DNA of 64,000 nucleotides, from positions 6,438,501 through 6,502,500 of the forward strand of contig NZ_CP012333.1 of NCBI RefSeq assembly GCF_001263205.1, given 5' to 3'. The number at the start of each line of letters is the position of its first letter. Position 1 is the first letter of the stretch. A model generated the notes under the pieces. That model had not been told where the DNA came from. It did not search any database and saw only the letters and a list, made by a program, of their open reading frames with translations. The stretch is from Labilithrix luteola. Its GTDB lineage: Bacteria; Myxococcota_A; Polyangia; Polyangiales; Polyangiaceae. Shown piece after piece: positions 18,698-29,545 of this stretch. The translations under genes and the position numbers were made by a program.

Positions 18698-19915
18698 TCA
18701 TGGGAACACCACCGTGGTGGGCTCCGGGTGGCGGCTTGCATCGCGCTTGCCGAGGCCGAGCTGGCCGTAAGTGTTGTCGCCCCAACAAAGCACGCTGCCG
18801 TCGACGACGAGCGCGCACGTGGAGCCGGTGCCCGTTGCGACGGCGGCAACCTGCCTGGTGAGGCCAACCTTCGTCGGAATGAAAACGCCCGTGAGCTCGC
18901 TGTATCCGAGCTCACCCGACGTATTCGTGCGGGCCCAACAATTCAAATCACCGTTGGTCATCCGCACACACGAATGCGTGAGTGCAGCGGCGATCTGCGC
19001 CGGCCATGCGGTCCCGGCGAAGAGCACCTCGGTCGGAGAGGGCGTATTGCGGATGGCGCCGAGCCCGAGCGCGCCGTGATCGTCACGCCCCCAGCAATAC
19101 ATGTGACCGTCGGCCGTGAGCGCACAGGCATGTTGGTCCGACGCCGCGACCTGGAGCACGGTGCCGATGCCCTGCACGGGCAAAGGCGTCCAGTCCGCGG
19201 CGAGCGACGACTCGCGGCCGAGCATGTAAGGATCGGAGCCCCACGAATAGAGCGTTCCGGCCGACCCGATGGCGAAGGCGGCGGTGCTCGCCATCGTCGC
19301 TCCTGCGGCGCCTTCCGAGCCAAGGGACACGACCCCGGAGCCCTTGCCCGTGGCGGCGCTGTCGCCCCAGCAGGTCAGTCGCCCGTCGGCGAGCACTGCG
19401 CAGCTGCGATCTTCCCCGACGGCGAGCCGAGTCGCTCCCTCGACACCGGCGACGGGCGTAGGCGCAGGTGATTCGCTTCCGAAGCACGATACGGCACCGT
19501 CGGCGGTCACGATGCACGTGCGGAGCGAGCTTGCTCCGATGTCGAGCACGTTCTGGATTCCGGTGAGCACCACGGGAGTGGCGCCGGGATCGCCGCCCGA
19601 GGCACCCGTGGCGAAGCTGCCAATCGCGCTCGGCTTACCCCAACAGCGCACGGTGCCATCGCTGGCGGTTGCGCAATAGTGGTTGGGCCCGGCGACGAGC
19701 TTCGTGATGCAAGGCGACGTTGCGCACGCGATTGTCGGGGGCGTCGGGTCGAACGGCGCGCGCGTGGAGGCATCGCCTGTTTCAGGCAAGGAAGCGTCCG
19801 AACCACGCTCGCCCGCATCCGCGTCGACCGCCTCGGTCGGTTCGTCGTCCGCGCAGCCGGCCATTCCGACCGCGAGGACGCCGAGCACGAACCACGTTGC
19901 GTGAAGGCGCTTCAT
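18698..19915 (-). CDS. Cluster 1 gene D: RCC1-repeat lipoprotein
   Basis: 405 residues. A signal peptide ends in GMAGC, followed by an Asp/Glu/Ala linker. The rest is about seven RCC1/BLIP-II-like blades with recurring text such as HYCATASDGTVRCWG, CALTADGHMYCWGRDDHGALGLG and CALVVDGSVLCWGDNTYGQLGLG, so a seven-bladed propeller is expected. Each blade carries a Cys near the Trp, suggesting a disulfide-stabilised extracellular propeller. The start overlaps the gene C stop as ATGA (19912-19915), and the stop is 25 bases from gene E. Eukaryotic RCC1 function does not carry over; here the fold is probably a binding scaffold. Paralogue D' is at 45272-46596. Confidence 0.88.
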   Translation of the reverse strand: MKRLHATWFVLGVLAVGMAGCADDEPTEAVDADAGERGSDASLPETGDASTRAPFDPTPPTIACATSPCITKLVAGPNHYCATASDGTVRCWGKPSAIGSFATGASGGDPGATPVVLTGIQNVLDIGASSLRTCIVTADGAVSCFGSESPAPTPVAGVEGATRLAVGEDRSCAVLADGRLTCWGDSAATGKGSGVVSLGSEGAAGATMASTAAFAIGSAGTLYSWGSDPYMLGRESSLAADWTPLPVQGIGTVLQVAASDQHACALTADGHMYCWGRDDHGALGLGAIRNTPSPTEVLFAGTAWPAQIAAALTHSCVRMTNGDLNCWARTNTSGELGYSELTGVFIPTKVGLTRQVAAVATGTGSTCALVVDGSVLCWGDNTYGQLGLGKRDASRHPEPTTVVFP

Positions 19916-21197
19916 GGCGTCACCGTCCGATGCAGCGCGATGTCGTCACCGACGACCCACATGTCGCGATCGGTCCCGGTGACGATGGCATGAATTCCGT
20001 GGAGATCGTTGACCAGCGGCGAGAGCGTCGTGCGAGATACGCGCGAGACCTGCCACGCTGTGCCGTCGAATCGGCGAACGACCCCGGACAATCCGACGAG
20101 CCAGAGATCGTGCGGATCCGTTCCCAGAATCCACGCGGAGCGCCGAACTTCTCGGCGTCTTCGTAGTTCCACGAATACGCGCCGCTCGTTCGAATCGCTC
20201 CGTGGGCGGAATCGAGTTTGGTTGCATCTTCGGCCAATCGAATCGCGACGGCGCGGTCCGTGATGAAGTTGGCATTGGCGACGATGTGCTGGACGCCGTC
20301 GGAGGTCGAGAGTCCGCTTACGATTGCCGTCGCCTGATCGACGGGTATCGCGGCTGTATCCCAGGTAGCTCCTGCGCTACCATCGAGGGTGCGGCGCGCG
20401 ACGAAGAGCGTCTTGGCATTCGTACAATTGGGAGGCGCACAGAACGTCGTTGCCATTCCCCCCAACCAGGTGTCGGACGCGGTGCCCCACACGGCGGTGA
20501 TCGTCGAAGGTCCGGCGCCTTCGCCATAGCTGCTGGGGACAGTTACGCCGACGAAAGGAGACGCCGTGTTCGCCGTCGACGGATCGAGGTGATACGGCGT
20601 GTCGGCAATCAGCCAAACGTCATGACTCGAAGTCCCCCAGACCTTCGTGATCGGGTGTGCGGTACCGCTCGCGACGCTCCGGAATGTCAACGCTCCGCCG
20701 TTCATCGTCCCGTGGAACAGCGCGCCCGCATCGCCACCGACCCACACGTCGCCGGAGCTCGTGCCCCACACGGCGCGGAGCCCGGACTTCGATAGGAAGA
20801 TGACCTGCCACGCCTTGCCGTCCCAGGCGAGCACGTGTCCACGCGCGCTGACGGCGAAGGCTCGATGATCGGGCGCAATCCATATCGCCCGCAGCGGGAA
20901 GGTGAAGCCGTTCGGGTCGCGCGGTCCGTCGGCGCCAGCGAGGCTCGACGAGCCCGGCAGATCGACGTAGCACCAGCCCTCGACGCTGCACGGTGGCAGC
21001 GCCGCATCGCGCGGATCGGCCTCGGGGGCCGCGTCGGGGGTGTCCGACGTTGCATCGGCGAGCGTGTTACCGGCGTCGACGTTCGGCGTGGGCGTGCCGT
21101 CGTTGCTCGTCGCGTCCGACGCGCAACCGGACACGGCGCGCAGAACGAGAAGCGACAGCCCCGAGAGGATTCCGAAGCGAAGGCGGCGCGCCATCAT
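19912..21197 (-). pseudogene. Cluster 1 gene C: propeller lipoprotein, frameshifted near the 3' end
   Basis: From ATG 21197 (overlapping the gene B stop as ATGA) the product begins MMARRLRFGILSGLSLL with lipobox VSGC and a Pro/Asp/Ala linker. Repeats of the form (V/I)WGTSSxDVWxxxD follow. After EKFGAP the frame should shift: the protein-like text AWILGTDPHDLWLVG and the final GTDRDMWVVGDDIALHR lie in the neighbouring frame. That frame ends in a TGA overlapping the gene D start by four bases. One extra base at about 20137-20138 restores 428 residues, close to the 421 of paralogue C'. The other frame reads on as Arg/Ser-rich nonsense. Predicted beta-propeller of unknown ligand. Confidence 0.8.
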
Positions 21198-22342
21198 GAG
21201 CCCCTCCGACTCGTAGCGGAGCGATGCAGGATCACTCCCTCGCCGACGATCCACACGTCATCGGGCCCGCTCCCCCAGATCCCGAGCAAATGCGTTGGCG
21301 CATCACCGTCGGGCAAGCCGATCGTCCCCGGCTTCCACTCCGTACCATCGAAATGAACCACCGTTCCGTCATCACCCACGGCCCAAACGTCGCTCGGGCT
21401 GCTTCCCCAGACGCCGTGCAGGTCGTGCGTCGTGTTCGAGGTCGCCATCGTCCAAGAGCTCTCGCCCTTGGCCGTGTGACGAATGACTCCGCCGTGGCCC
21501 ACCGCCCAGACGTCGCTCGCGCTGCTGCCCCAGACGGCATCGAGGGTGCCCTTCGTCTGGCTGTTCTGGGGCACGAATCGCGCGTCCGCGCCGCCCGACG
21601 CTGCGTCGAAGACGTAGGCGCCTCCGTCATTGCCGACGGCCCAAGCCGTGTTTGCGTCGGCCGCCCAGATCGATCGAATCGTCGGCGTGCAAGGAGAGCT
21701 CGATGCGCAGGTACCTGCGGCGGTCCAAGCGTCGCCTGCCAAGCTCCAAACGCTGCTCGCGGCTCCGAAGCGACGCGACACCTCGCCGGCGAGCCACACG
21801 CGACTGCCCGCGCTAGCACCAGTCCAAAGCCGCCCCGTGCTTGCGTTCTGCGCGTTCCACGTCGTGCCGGGGCGTGCTTCGAATCCGCCCGCTCCGCCGG
21901 TCGAATGCATGGGGACGGACGGGCCGACGACCCACACGTCGTTGCTTCCCGTTCCCCAAACCGAGACCCACACGTCGCCCGTTCCCGCATCGAGCGTCAC
22001 CGGGCTCAAGGTCGTGCCGTCACCATGCAGGATGGTGCCGCGCGTTCCGACCATCCACACGTCGTTCGGTCCGCTGCCCCACACCGAGTTCAACGCTGCC
22101 AGGCGGGAGACAGGGAAGGGGACCGCGCAGAAGTCGACAGCCGTGCAATCGGCTGGCGCGCACGACCCATTCGCGCAGGAGCCATCGGTCGAGCCGTCGG
22201 CTGCGGCGCCGTCGAGAACGGGGACCGTCTGCGCGTCGGTCGTGTCGCGCACTTCACTGCCGTCGTTCTCGTTCGCCGCGCAGGCCACGAGCCAGACCGC
22301 CGTGCACGAGCCGGCGAGCGCGAGGAAGGCGACGCGCTTCAC
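21194..22342 (-). CDS. Cluster 1 gene B: propeller lipoprotein
   Basis: 382 residues from GTG 22342, which overlaps the gene A stop as GTGA; an ATG seven codons upstream is possible but would lengthen the signal n-region. The signal peptide ends in the lipobox LVAC. Seven or so repeats of about 45 residues carry the consensus (V/I)WGSGPNDVWxVGxxGxIxH, as in LNSVWGSGPNDVWMVG and LLGIWGSGPDDVWIVG. This fits a Kelch/YCF48-like beta-propeller on the cell surface. Extra Cys pairs lie in the linker (CANGSCAPADCTAVDFC). The stop overlaps the gene C start. Function unknown; paralogue B' is at 42695-44002. Confidence 0.85.
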   Translation of the reverse strand: MKRVAFLALAGSCTAVWLVACAANENDGSEVRDTTDAQTVPVLDGAAADGSTDGSCANGSCAPADCTAVDFCAVPFPVSRLAALNSVWGSGPNDVWMVGTRGTILHGDGTTLSPVTLDAGTGDVWVSVWGTGSNDVWVVGPSVPMHSTGGAGGFEARPGTTWNAQNASTGRLWTGASAGSRVWLAGEVSRRFGAASSVWSLAGDAWTAAGTCASSSPCTPTIRSIWAADANTAWAVGNDGGAYVFDAASGGADARFVPQNSQTKGTLDAVWGSSASDVWAVGHGGVIRHTAKGESSWTMATSNTTHDLHGVWGSSPSDVWAVGDDGTVVHFDGTEWKPGTIGLPDGDAPTHLLGIWGSGPDDVWIVGEGVILHRSATSRRGS

Positions 22343-23532
22343 TTGGTCACCGGTCCTTCGCATTCACCGGTCAGGCAGAAGCCACCGACACAAGGCTGCC
22401 CCTGAGCGACGTCGCACATCGAGCCGCACGCTCCGCAATTGCGCGGGTCCTTCGACAGATCCACTTCGCAGCCGTCGTCCTCGCGTCCGTTGCAGTCAGC
22501 CGTGCCCGGCACGCATTCGGTGCGGCAGCGGCCGTGGACGCAAACTCCTCTCGAGTTCGGACCGTTGGGGCAGAAGTAGCCGCATGCCCCGCAGTTGTTC
22601 GGATCGGAGTCCGTATCCGCGCACGTCGGCTGAGAGCGCGACGTCGCCGGGCAGAGCGTTTGCCCGTCGTCGCAGTAGCAGCCGATGGTGCCATTCAAGT
22701 TCGCGCACTGCTTGCCGGGCGCGCAGGCGTTCCCGCAGGCACCGCAGTTCGCGTTGTCGTTCCTCAGGTCGACTTCGCAACCGTCCTTGTCGAGATCGGC
22801 GTTGCAGTCTTGCCAGAACGCGTCGGGGCCCTGCACGCAGCGCAGCGCTTTGCACTGGCCCTCGGAGCATGCGTAAGCCATGTGGTCGGGGAGCGTTCCG
22901 GCATCGTCGGGCTGATGGTCGCCACAACCGAAATTGCACGCCCCGCAGTTGTTGTTGTCGTTCGCGAGATCGCGGCATATGCCGTCGCAGTTCGCGAAGC
23001 CCGCCGGGCAACCACACTTGCCCTTGATGCACGCCACGCCTTCGGCGCAGGTGACTCCGCACGCTCCGCAGTTCGCAGGGTCGTCGAGGATGCTCGCTTC
23101 GCAGCCGTCGTCGGGGATGCCGTTGCAGTCGGAGTGCCCCGGGTTGCAGAAGGCCTGACACTGGCCCGCGGTGCAACCCATGTGGACGTTGTAGGCACTC
23201 GACGGCTCACGACACACGGTCCCGCAGGAGCCACAGTTCTGCGTGTCGTCCTCGAGATTGGTTCCGCATGCGTAGGTAGGGAGCTCGCCGCCCGCGCCCG
23301 CACACGTTTCCCAAGGTGCAGGGCACGCGGTGCGCACGCACATGCCGGCCTCCGAGTCGGCGCTGGCGTCGGACGCGGTTCCCTGGTCACCGCCGTCCGC
23401 GCGCGTGAAACTCACCGCGTCGTCGGTGGTCCCGTAGCCGAGCTTCACGCTGTCGGCGCAGGCGAAGACCGTCCCGATGATCGCGATGCCCACGGCGAAT
23501 GCCGAGGCCCGCAAGCTCAAGGCGCAAGACAT
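22339..23532 (-). CDS. Cluster 1 gene A: Cys-rich repeat lipoprotein
   Basis: 397 residues, exactly the length of paralogue A' (41505-42698). A signal peptide ends in FAC, followed by an Asp/Ala/Ser linker. The body consists of eight or so units with the core D-x-x-NCGACG-x-x-C, alternating with (D/E)DGCE(V/A)(D/S) and short C-x-x-GxC elements (for example DDPANCGACGVTC, SDPNNCGACGYFC). Regular Cys spacing implies a chain of small disulfide-knotted modules, some with Asp/Asn patterns that could bind calcium. It is the first gene of the A-E operon; 315 bp upstream hold its promoter and the terminator of the divergent-side repeat gene. Function unknown. Confidence 0.87.
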   Translation of the reverse strand: MSCALSLRASAFAVGIAIIGTVFACADSVKLGYGTTDDAVSFTRADGGDQGTASDASADSEAGMCVRTACPAPWETCAGAGGELPTYACGTNLEDDTQNCGSCGTVCREPSSAYNVHMGCTAGQCQAFCNPGHSDCNGIPDDGCEASILDDPANCGACGVTCAEGVACIKGKCGCPAGFANCDGICRDLANDNNNCGACNFGCGDHQPDDAGTLPDHMAYACSEGQCKALRCVQGPDAFWQDCNADLDKDGCEVDLRNDNANCGACGNACAPGKQCANLNGTIGCYCDDGQTLCPATSRSQPTCADTDSDPNNCGACGYFCPNGPNSRGVCVHGRCRTECVPGTADCNGREDDGCEVDLSKDPRNCGACGSMCDVAQGQPCVGGFCLTGECEGPVTK

Positions 23533-23731
23533 ACGGTTGTTACAATCCCAGGTGGGGACCGTTTGATCGCGCCCCCCTCCATTTTTCCTTCGAGGCCCGG
23601 AAATATCCTCGCCGGAGGGCCGTCGTCCAAGCTGGAGCAGGTCGATTTCGTGTACGTTGCAGGCGCCGAACCCCGCGAATCTGCAGCGAGGAGCCAGCCC
23701 GACCGTTGGGCAGACGTCAGCCGGAGCTCTT

Positions 23732-23758
23732 CGCCCACCTCGCCCACCTCGCCCATCG
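23732..23758. repeat. Three tandem copies of a 9-bp unit
   Basis: CGCCCACCT at 23732-23740 and 23741-23749, with a diverged third copy (CGCCCATCG) to 23758, in the promoter-side region upstream of gene A. It could be an operator array or chance. Confidence 0.35.
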
Positions 23759-23779
23759 CGAGGTCACAAAATGAAGAAC

Positions 23780-23815
23780 GGCCCCAGAGCGGCGTGCGCA
23801 CGCTGCTCCGGGGCC
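23780..23815 (-). terminator. 36-bp near-perfect palindrome, terminator of the repeat-protein gene
   Basis: Two 18-base arms meet without a spacer, with one mismatch pair and one G-T type pair. It begins 33 bases beyond the stop of the gene at 23848-25596. On the minus strand a T-rich stretch (TTCTTCATTTTGTG) follows, as expected for intrinsic termination. Confidence 0.75.
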
Positions 23816-23847
23816 GAAGGGCCGACGTTTGTCGGGTCAGAATGGCG

Positions 23848-25596
23848 TCAGGACGGACGGAGCGGCTCCGGATGGGCTACGCCGTTGACTCGGCTCTCGT
23901 TGATCGCGCTTCGGACGGCTTCGCCGACGCGGGCGCTCACCTCGTCACCAATGCGCTCGCGGATGCGGTCGGCGACGCGGTCACGCACGGCGTAGGCAAG
24001 CTGGTCCGGATCGAATCCGCCAGGGCTGCCTGCGCGCTCGGCGAGCTCCTTACGAACGGCCTCGCCGACGCGCTCACGCACGTCTTCCGAGATGCGCTCG
24101 CGAAGGCGCTCCGCCACGCGATCACGGATGACGTCTGCAAGGCGCTCGGCCTCCATGGGAGGGCCGCTCATGAAGCCCTGGCTGCCCATGGTGTGCACGT
24201 GATGCGTTGCCGCGTGCCGGACAGCTTCACCGAGGCGCTCGCGGACGTGCGGCGAGATCCGGTCGTGCAGGCTGTCGATGACGCGCTCGCGCACGTGATC
24301 AGCAAGGCGATCGACGTGCGGACCGTGTCCGAGCTGCGCCGAGAGCGAGCTCCGAAGCACTTCGCCGAGGCGCTCGCGGATCCCGTCGATGAGACGATCC
24401 CGGAGCGGAGCGGCCAGACGATCGCGCACGATGACCGAGAGCTGCTCCGGGTCGACGTTGCGACCGAAGTTGCCCTGGGAGAACATCGCCGTGCGGAGCG
24501 TCTCGTGGAGGCGGTCGCGCAAGCTCTCGCGAATCCTCTCGCGGAGCACTTCGTGGATGCGGTCGCGCACTTCGCTGGCGACGCGCTCGACCTCGATCGG
24601 CTTGCTCTTGCCCGCGAAGGTCTGCGCCGCCGATTGGAGCGAGTCCACCACGCGGTCACGCACTTCGCTCGCGATACGGTCGCGAAGTCCTTCCACCATG
24701 TGCTCGCGGACTTCCGTTGCGATGCGCTCGATGTCGGACGCCTGACCGCCCCAGCTGCCATAGCCGCCGCCATAGCTTCCGTGGCCCTGCTCGAAGCCGC
24801 CGCTGGCGAACGAGCCGGCGTGGCTCCAGATGGCGCGACGGACGCTCTCGCCGACGCGCTCGCGAACGGTCTCGCGGAGGCGCTCGCGCATGCGTTCGGC
24901 GACGCGCTCGCGAACGCGATCGGCCATGCGGTCGATGTCGTGGCTCATGGCGTAGCTACCGAGACGCTCGACGAGGAGCGAGCGGACGATCTCGCCCGTG
25001 CGCTCGCGTACGACGTCCGCGATGCGCTCGCGGAGCGAATCGGCAATCTGCTCGCGCACGATGTCCGAGATGCGCTCGGGATCGAGCCCGCCTCCCATGC
25101 TCATTCGCTGGGAGAACGCGCTGCGCAAGCCTTCGCGAACGCGTGCGTGAGCGACCTCGCGGATGCGCTGGTTGATGCGCTCGGCGAGACGCTCGCGCAC
25201 CTCGTTGGCGATGCGGTCGACGTCGATGCGCATGGCGCTGGTCTCCCAGAGCACGTTCCGGAGCTCGTCGGCGACGTGCTCGCGGAGCATCTCGTTGACG
25301 CGCTCGCGAAGCGAATCCGCGAGGCGGTCACGCACGCTGTCGGCAATCCGGTCCATGTCGATGCCGAACGAACCACCGTAGGCGTAGCTGCTGCCATGGC
25401 CATTCATCGAGTAGCGGCCGCCTCCGCCGTTCATCATGCCTGCACTGCGAAGGGTTTCACCGAGGCGCTCGCGGATGGCGTGTCCGACGTGCTCGCGCAA
25501 GGCATCCACCACGCGCTCTCGCAGCGAGTCGGCGAGACGATCGATGTCCAGACCGCCCCCAAAGCCGCCCATCTGTCCCCATTCGAGTCGTTCCAT
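23848..25596 (-). CDS. Novel helical repeat protein (eleven units with an 8-residue period)
   Basis: 582 residues, ATG at 25596 preceded by GGAGG. Eleven units of about 36 residues are separated by short Gly/Ser/Met/His linkers, the longest near 54-77 and 258-285. Each unit begins with an acidic (D/E)x(D/E)R start, then hydrophobic residues fall at exactly every fourth position (5, 9, 13, 17, 21, 25, 29, 33). The surface text alternates as h-R-(D/E)-R-h-x-(D/E)-x, for example VRDRLADSLRERV. No Cys, signal peptide or known domain is seen. Long charged helices are certain to be predicted. The exact period of four fits neither a heptad nor an 11-residue coiled coil. The opposite strand is also open here, but lacks a start and ribosome-binding site. 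Function unknown; scaffold, filament or membrane-surface binding are guesses. Confidence 0.8.
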   Translation of the reverse strand: MERLEWGQMGGFGGGLDIDRLADSLRERVVDALREHVGHAIRERLGETLRSAGMMNGGGGRYSMNGHGSSYAYGGSFGIDMDRIADSVRDRLADSLRERVNEMLREHVADELRNVLWETSAMRIDVDRIANEVRERLAERINQRIREVAHARVREGLRSAFSQRMSMGGGLDPERISDIVREQIADSLRERIADVVRERTGEIVRSLLVERLGSYAMSHDIDRMADRVRERVAERMRERLRETVRERVGESVRRAIWSHAGSFASGGFEQGHGSYGGGYGSWGGQASDIERIATEVREHMVEGLRDRIASEVRDRVVDSLQSAAQTFAGKSKPIEVERVASEVRDRIHEVLRERIRESLRDRLHETLRTAMFSQGNFGRNVDPEQLSVIVRDRLAAPLRDRLIDGIRERLGEVLRSSLSAQLGHGPHVDRLADHVRERVIDSLHDRISPHVRERLGEAVRHAATHHVHTMGSQGFMSGPPMEAERLADVIRDRVAERLRERISEDVRERVGEAVRKELAERAGSPGGFDPDQLAYAVRDRVADRIRERIGDEVSARVGEAVRSAINESRVNGVAHPEPLRPS

Positions 25597-25874
25597 CGTT
25601 CTAGCCTCCGTCCCTGATTTCCCCCTCGGATGTCCCGGGCGGGGAGCACGCGCCCAAGCAAAGGGCGTTCCGCCTCGCGGCCGGAGAGCACGTGAGCGCT
25701 AGTGCGTTGCAATGACGAGAGTCCGTGAATCGTGCGTAGGCTCGAAGTCGCAATGCAACTGAGCGCGCACGCTCAGTGTCACGTGCGTCGTGGCAGTTTG
25801 CTCCTCTGGAGAACTCGCGCCGCGGGCATCGCGCCGCGCAGCGCGAGCACGTGGGATGCACTTCGATCGCCGTC

Positions 25875-26537
25875 ATGGGCCACGTTACGCACGCAGACCA
25901 CTTCCCGGCTCTCCACGAAGAGCGGATCGCATCGTCGGACATCGCGGGCGTCGTCGTGATGTCGCTCGCGGCGGTGGCGACGGCGTGGTGTGCCTACCAA
26001 TCCTCGGTGTGGGGCGGCTTGCAGGCGCGTCACTATGCGGCGGCTTCGAAGCTCCGTCAGGAAGCCGTTCAGCAGCACCTCGAAGGCAACCAGATGCTCG
26101 CGCTCGACAGCTCCTTGTTCACTTCGTACGTCGCCGCACGCGCCGACAACAAGGATGCGCTCGCGAACTACATGCAGCAGCGCTTTCGCCCGGAGATGAA
26201 GGTGGCCATGGATGCGTGGCTCGCGAAGCAGCCACTCGAGCACGTCGACGCGCCGAAGACCCCGTTCCTGATGCCGGAGTATCAGAACAAGGCGTGGGTG
26301 GCCGGTCGCGAGGCTGAAGCGCTGGCGAACAACGAGATGGTGGAGGGCGTCCACTCCAACCACCACTCGGAGACCTACGTGCTCGCGACCGTGCTCTTCG
26401 CGGTCGTTCTTTTCTTCGCGGGCGTCGGCCCGAAGCTCCCGCGCCCCGCGGCGAGGAGGCTCGCCTTCTGGTTCAGCGCGGGGCTTCTGGTGTTGACGCT
26501 GCTTTGGATGGTGACCTTGCCGATCGCCTGGAGCTGA
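25875..26537 (+). CDS. Small integral membrane protein, unknown family
   Basis: 220 residues from ATG 25875; longer starts upstream lack support. One transmembrane segment near the N terminus (SDIAGVVVMSLAAVATAWCAYQ) is followed by about 120 helical, soluble residues containing QARHYAAASKLRQEAVQQH. Two C-terminal transmembrane segments (VLATVLFAVVLFFAGVG and AFWFSAGLLVLTLLWMV) follow. The layout recalls the DUF4337-type membrane proteins, as remembered, but no motif is diagnostic. It converges with acs, with only 12 bases between the stops. Confidence 0.75.
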   Translation: MGHVTHADHFPALHEERIASSDIAGVVVMSLAAVATAWCAYQSSVWGGLQARHYAAASKLRQEAVQQHLEGNQMLALDSSLFTSYVAARADNKDALANYMQQRFRPEMKVAMDAWLAKQPLEHVDAPKTPFLMPEYQNKAWVAGREAEALANNEMVEGVHSNHHSETYVLATVLFAVVLFFAGVGPKLPRPAARRLAFWFSAGLLVLTLLWMVTLPIAWS

Positions 26538-26549
26538 CGACCCGGAAGG

Positions 26550-28520
<1,971 letters not shown>

Positions 28521-28636
28521 CGGAACCTCCACGAAATCGAGGCCTTCCGGCATACCCGCTCTAGCGCACGGCGCCAAGCGTGCTTCTCCGTCTCCAGCAT
28601 GACGCGCGGCGACGATCCGCGCCCGTTTTCGGGGGG

Positions 28637-29545
28637 TTACTCGGTCTGCTTTGGCTGGTTCGGGTGGACGAGGAAGCGCACGACCAGCCCGGCCGTCACC
28701 GCGACGCCGGCTGTGACGAAGGCGGCCGTGCTGAGAGCTCCCCAGCGTCGCGCGTCGTCCACGGCATCGAGCCCGGCCGGCGAGCAGGTTCCGCTTGCGT
28801 TGCATTGGTCTTCGACGCGCCGGCCCGACGCATAGGTCAGCCCTCCGAACGTCGCGCCCGCGACCACCAGAGCGCCGCCGGCAATCCATGCGGCCGCCGG
28901 AAAGGTTCGAACGAACCCGGAGGTCGTCTCCGCGTCGCGCTTTGCGGGGAGCGCGTCGGTCGGTCTCAGTGGGGAGGGAGGGCCCGGCTCGACCGTGACG
29001 TGGCGCTGTTCGCCTTCGGCGAGCGTCACGTCGACGGTGCGTTCGTCGTGACCATTCGCGACGACACGCACGTGGTGCACGCCTGGGTCGACGGGGAGGG
29101 CGATCCCGAGGCTCGGCGATTCGAGCGCGATGGCGTCGCGAACGACGCGCGTACCCGCGGGAGCCGTCGGCGCGAGAACGATGGTCAACCTGGCGAGCCG
29201 CCGGTCGAGCACGGCGATACGCTCCTCGGCGCGCGCACGTCGCTTGTCGTCATGGGGAAGGTGCGCGAGGGCTTCGGAGAACGCCTCCCATGCGGCTGCG
29301 AGGTGCCCACGGCCCTCTTCGCAGACGCCGATGTTGAGCAGCGTACCGCCCGCCGGATCCAGGCGGTAACTCTCGTGCAGACGCACGCACGCTTCCTCGA
29401 AGTTTCCGGTATCGAGCGCATCGCGACCGAGTTTGAACAGGGCTTCGGCGCTGGCAGCATCGCGCGTGCTCTGCGCCCACGCCGGCGAGGCTTCAAAAAC
29501 GGCCAGGGCACAGGCGCCCACGCTCGCCCAACGACGCAGGCTCAT
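28637..29545 (-). CDS. Periplasmic TPR-like protein with C-terminal membrane segments
   Basis: 302 residues from ATG 29545, which overlaps the kinase stop as ATGA. A signal peptide (ending near SPAWAQS) precedes TPR-like helices including ALFKLGRDALDTGNFEEAC and AAAWEAFSEALAHLP. A beta-rich PEGA-like region follows (PGVHHVRVVANGHDERTVDV), then two hydrophobic segments near the C terminus separated by a pair of Cys (QCNASGTC). This architecture is common beside myxobacterial Ser/Thr kinases. It is the last gene of the regulator-kinase operon and may couple the kinase to the envelope. No enzymatic motif is seen. Confidence 0.8.
   Translation of the reverse strand: MSLRRWASVGACALAVFEASPAWAQSTRDAASAEALFKLGRDALDTGNFEEACVRLHESYRLDPAGGTLLNIGVCEEGRGHLAAAWEAFSEALAHLPHDDKRRARAEERIAVLDRRLARLTIVLAPTAPAGTRVVRDAIALESPSLGIALPVDPGVHHVRVVANGHDERTVDVTLAEGEQRHVTVEPGPPSPLRPTDALPAKRDAETTSGFVRTFPAAAWIAGGALVVAGATFGGLTYASGRRVEDQCNASGTCSPAGLDAVDDARRWGALSTAAFVTAGVAVTAGLVVRFLVHPNQPKQTE

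Noticed and set aside
18698..19915. A chromatin/GTPase-exchange role from RCC1 repeats
   Set aside because: The protein is a Cys-stabilised lipoprotein outside the cytoplasm; only the propeller fold is shared.
21841..25617. A 1258-codon plus-strand open frame with Ala/Leu/Asp repeats
   Set aside because: It runs antisense to four lipoprotein/repeat features, has no ribosome-binding site or sensible N terminus, and mirrors the codon-register repeats of the minus-strand gene at 23848-25596, which has GGAGG and a clean ATG.
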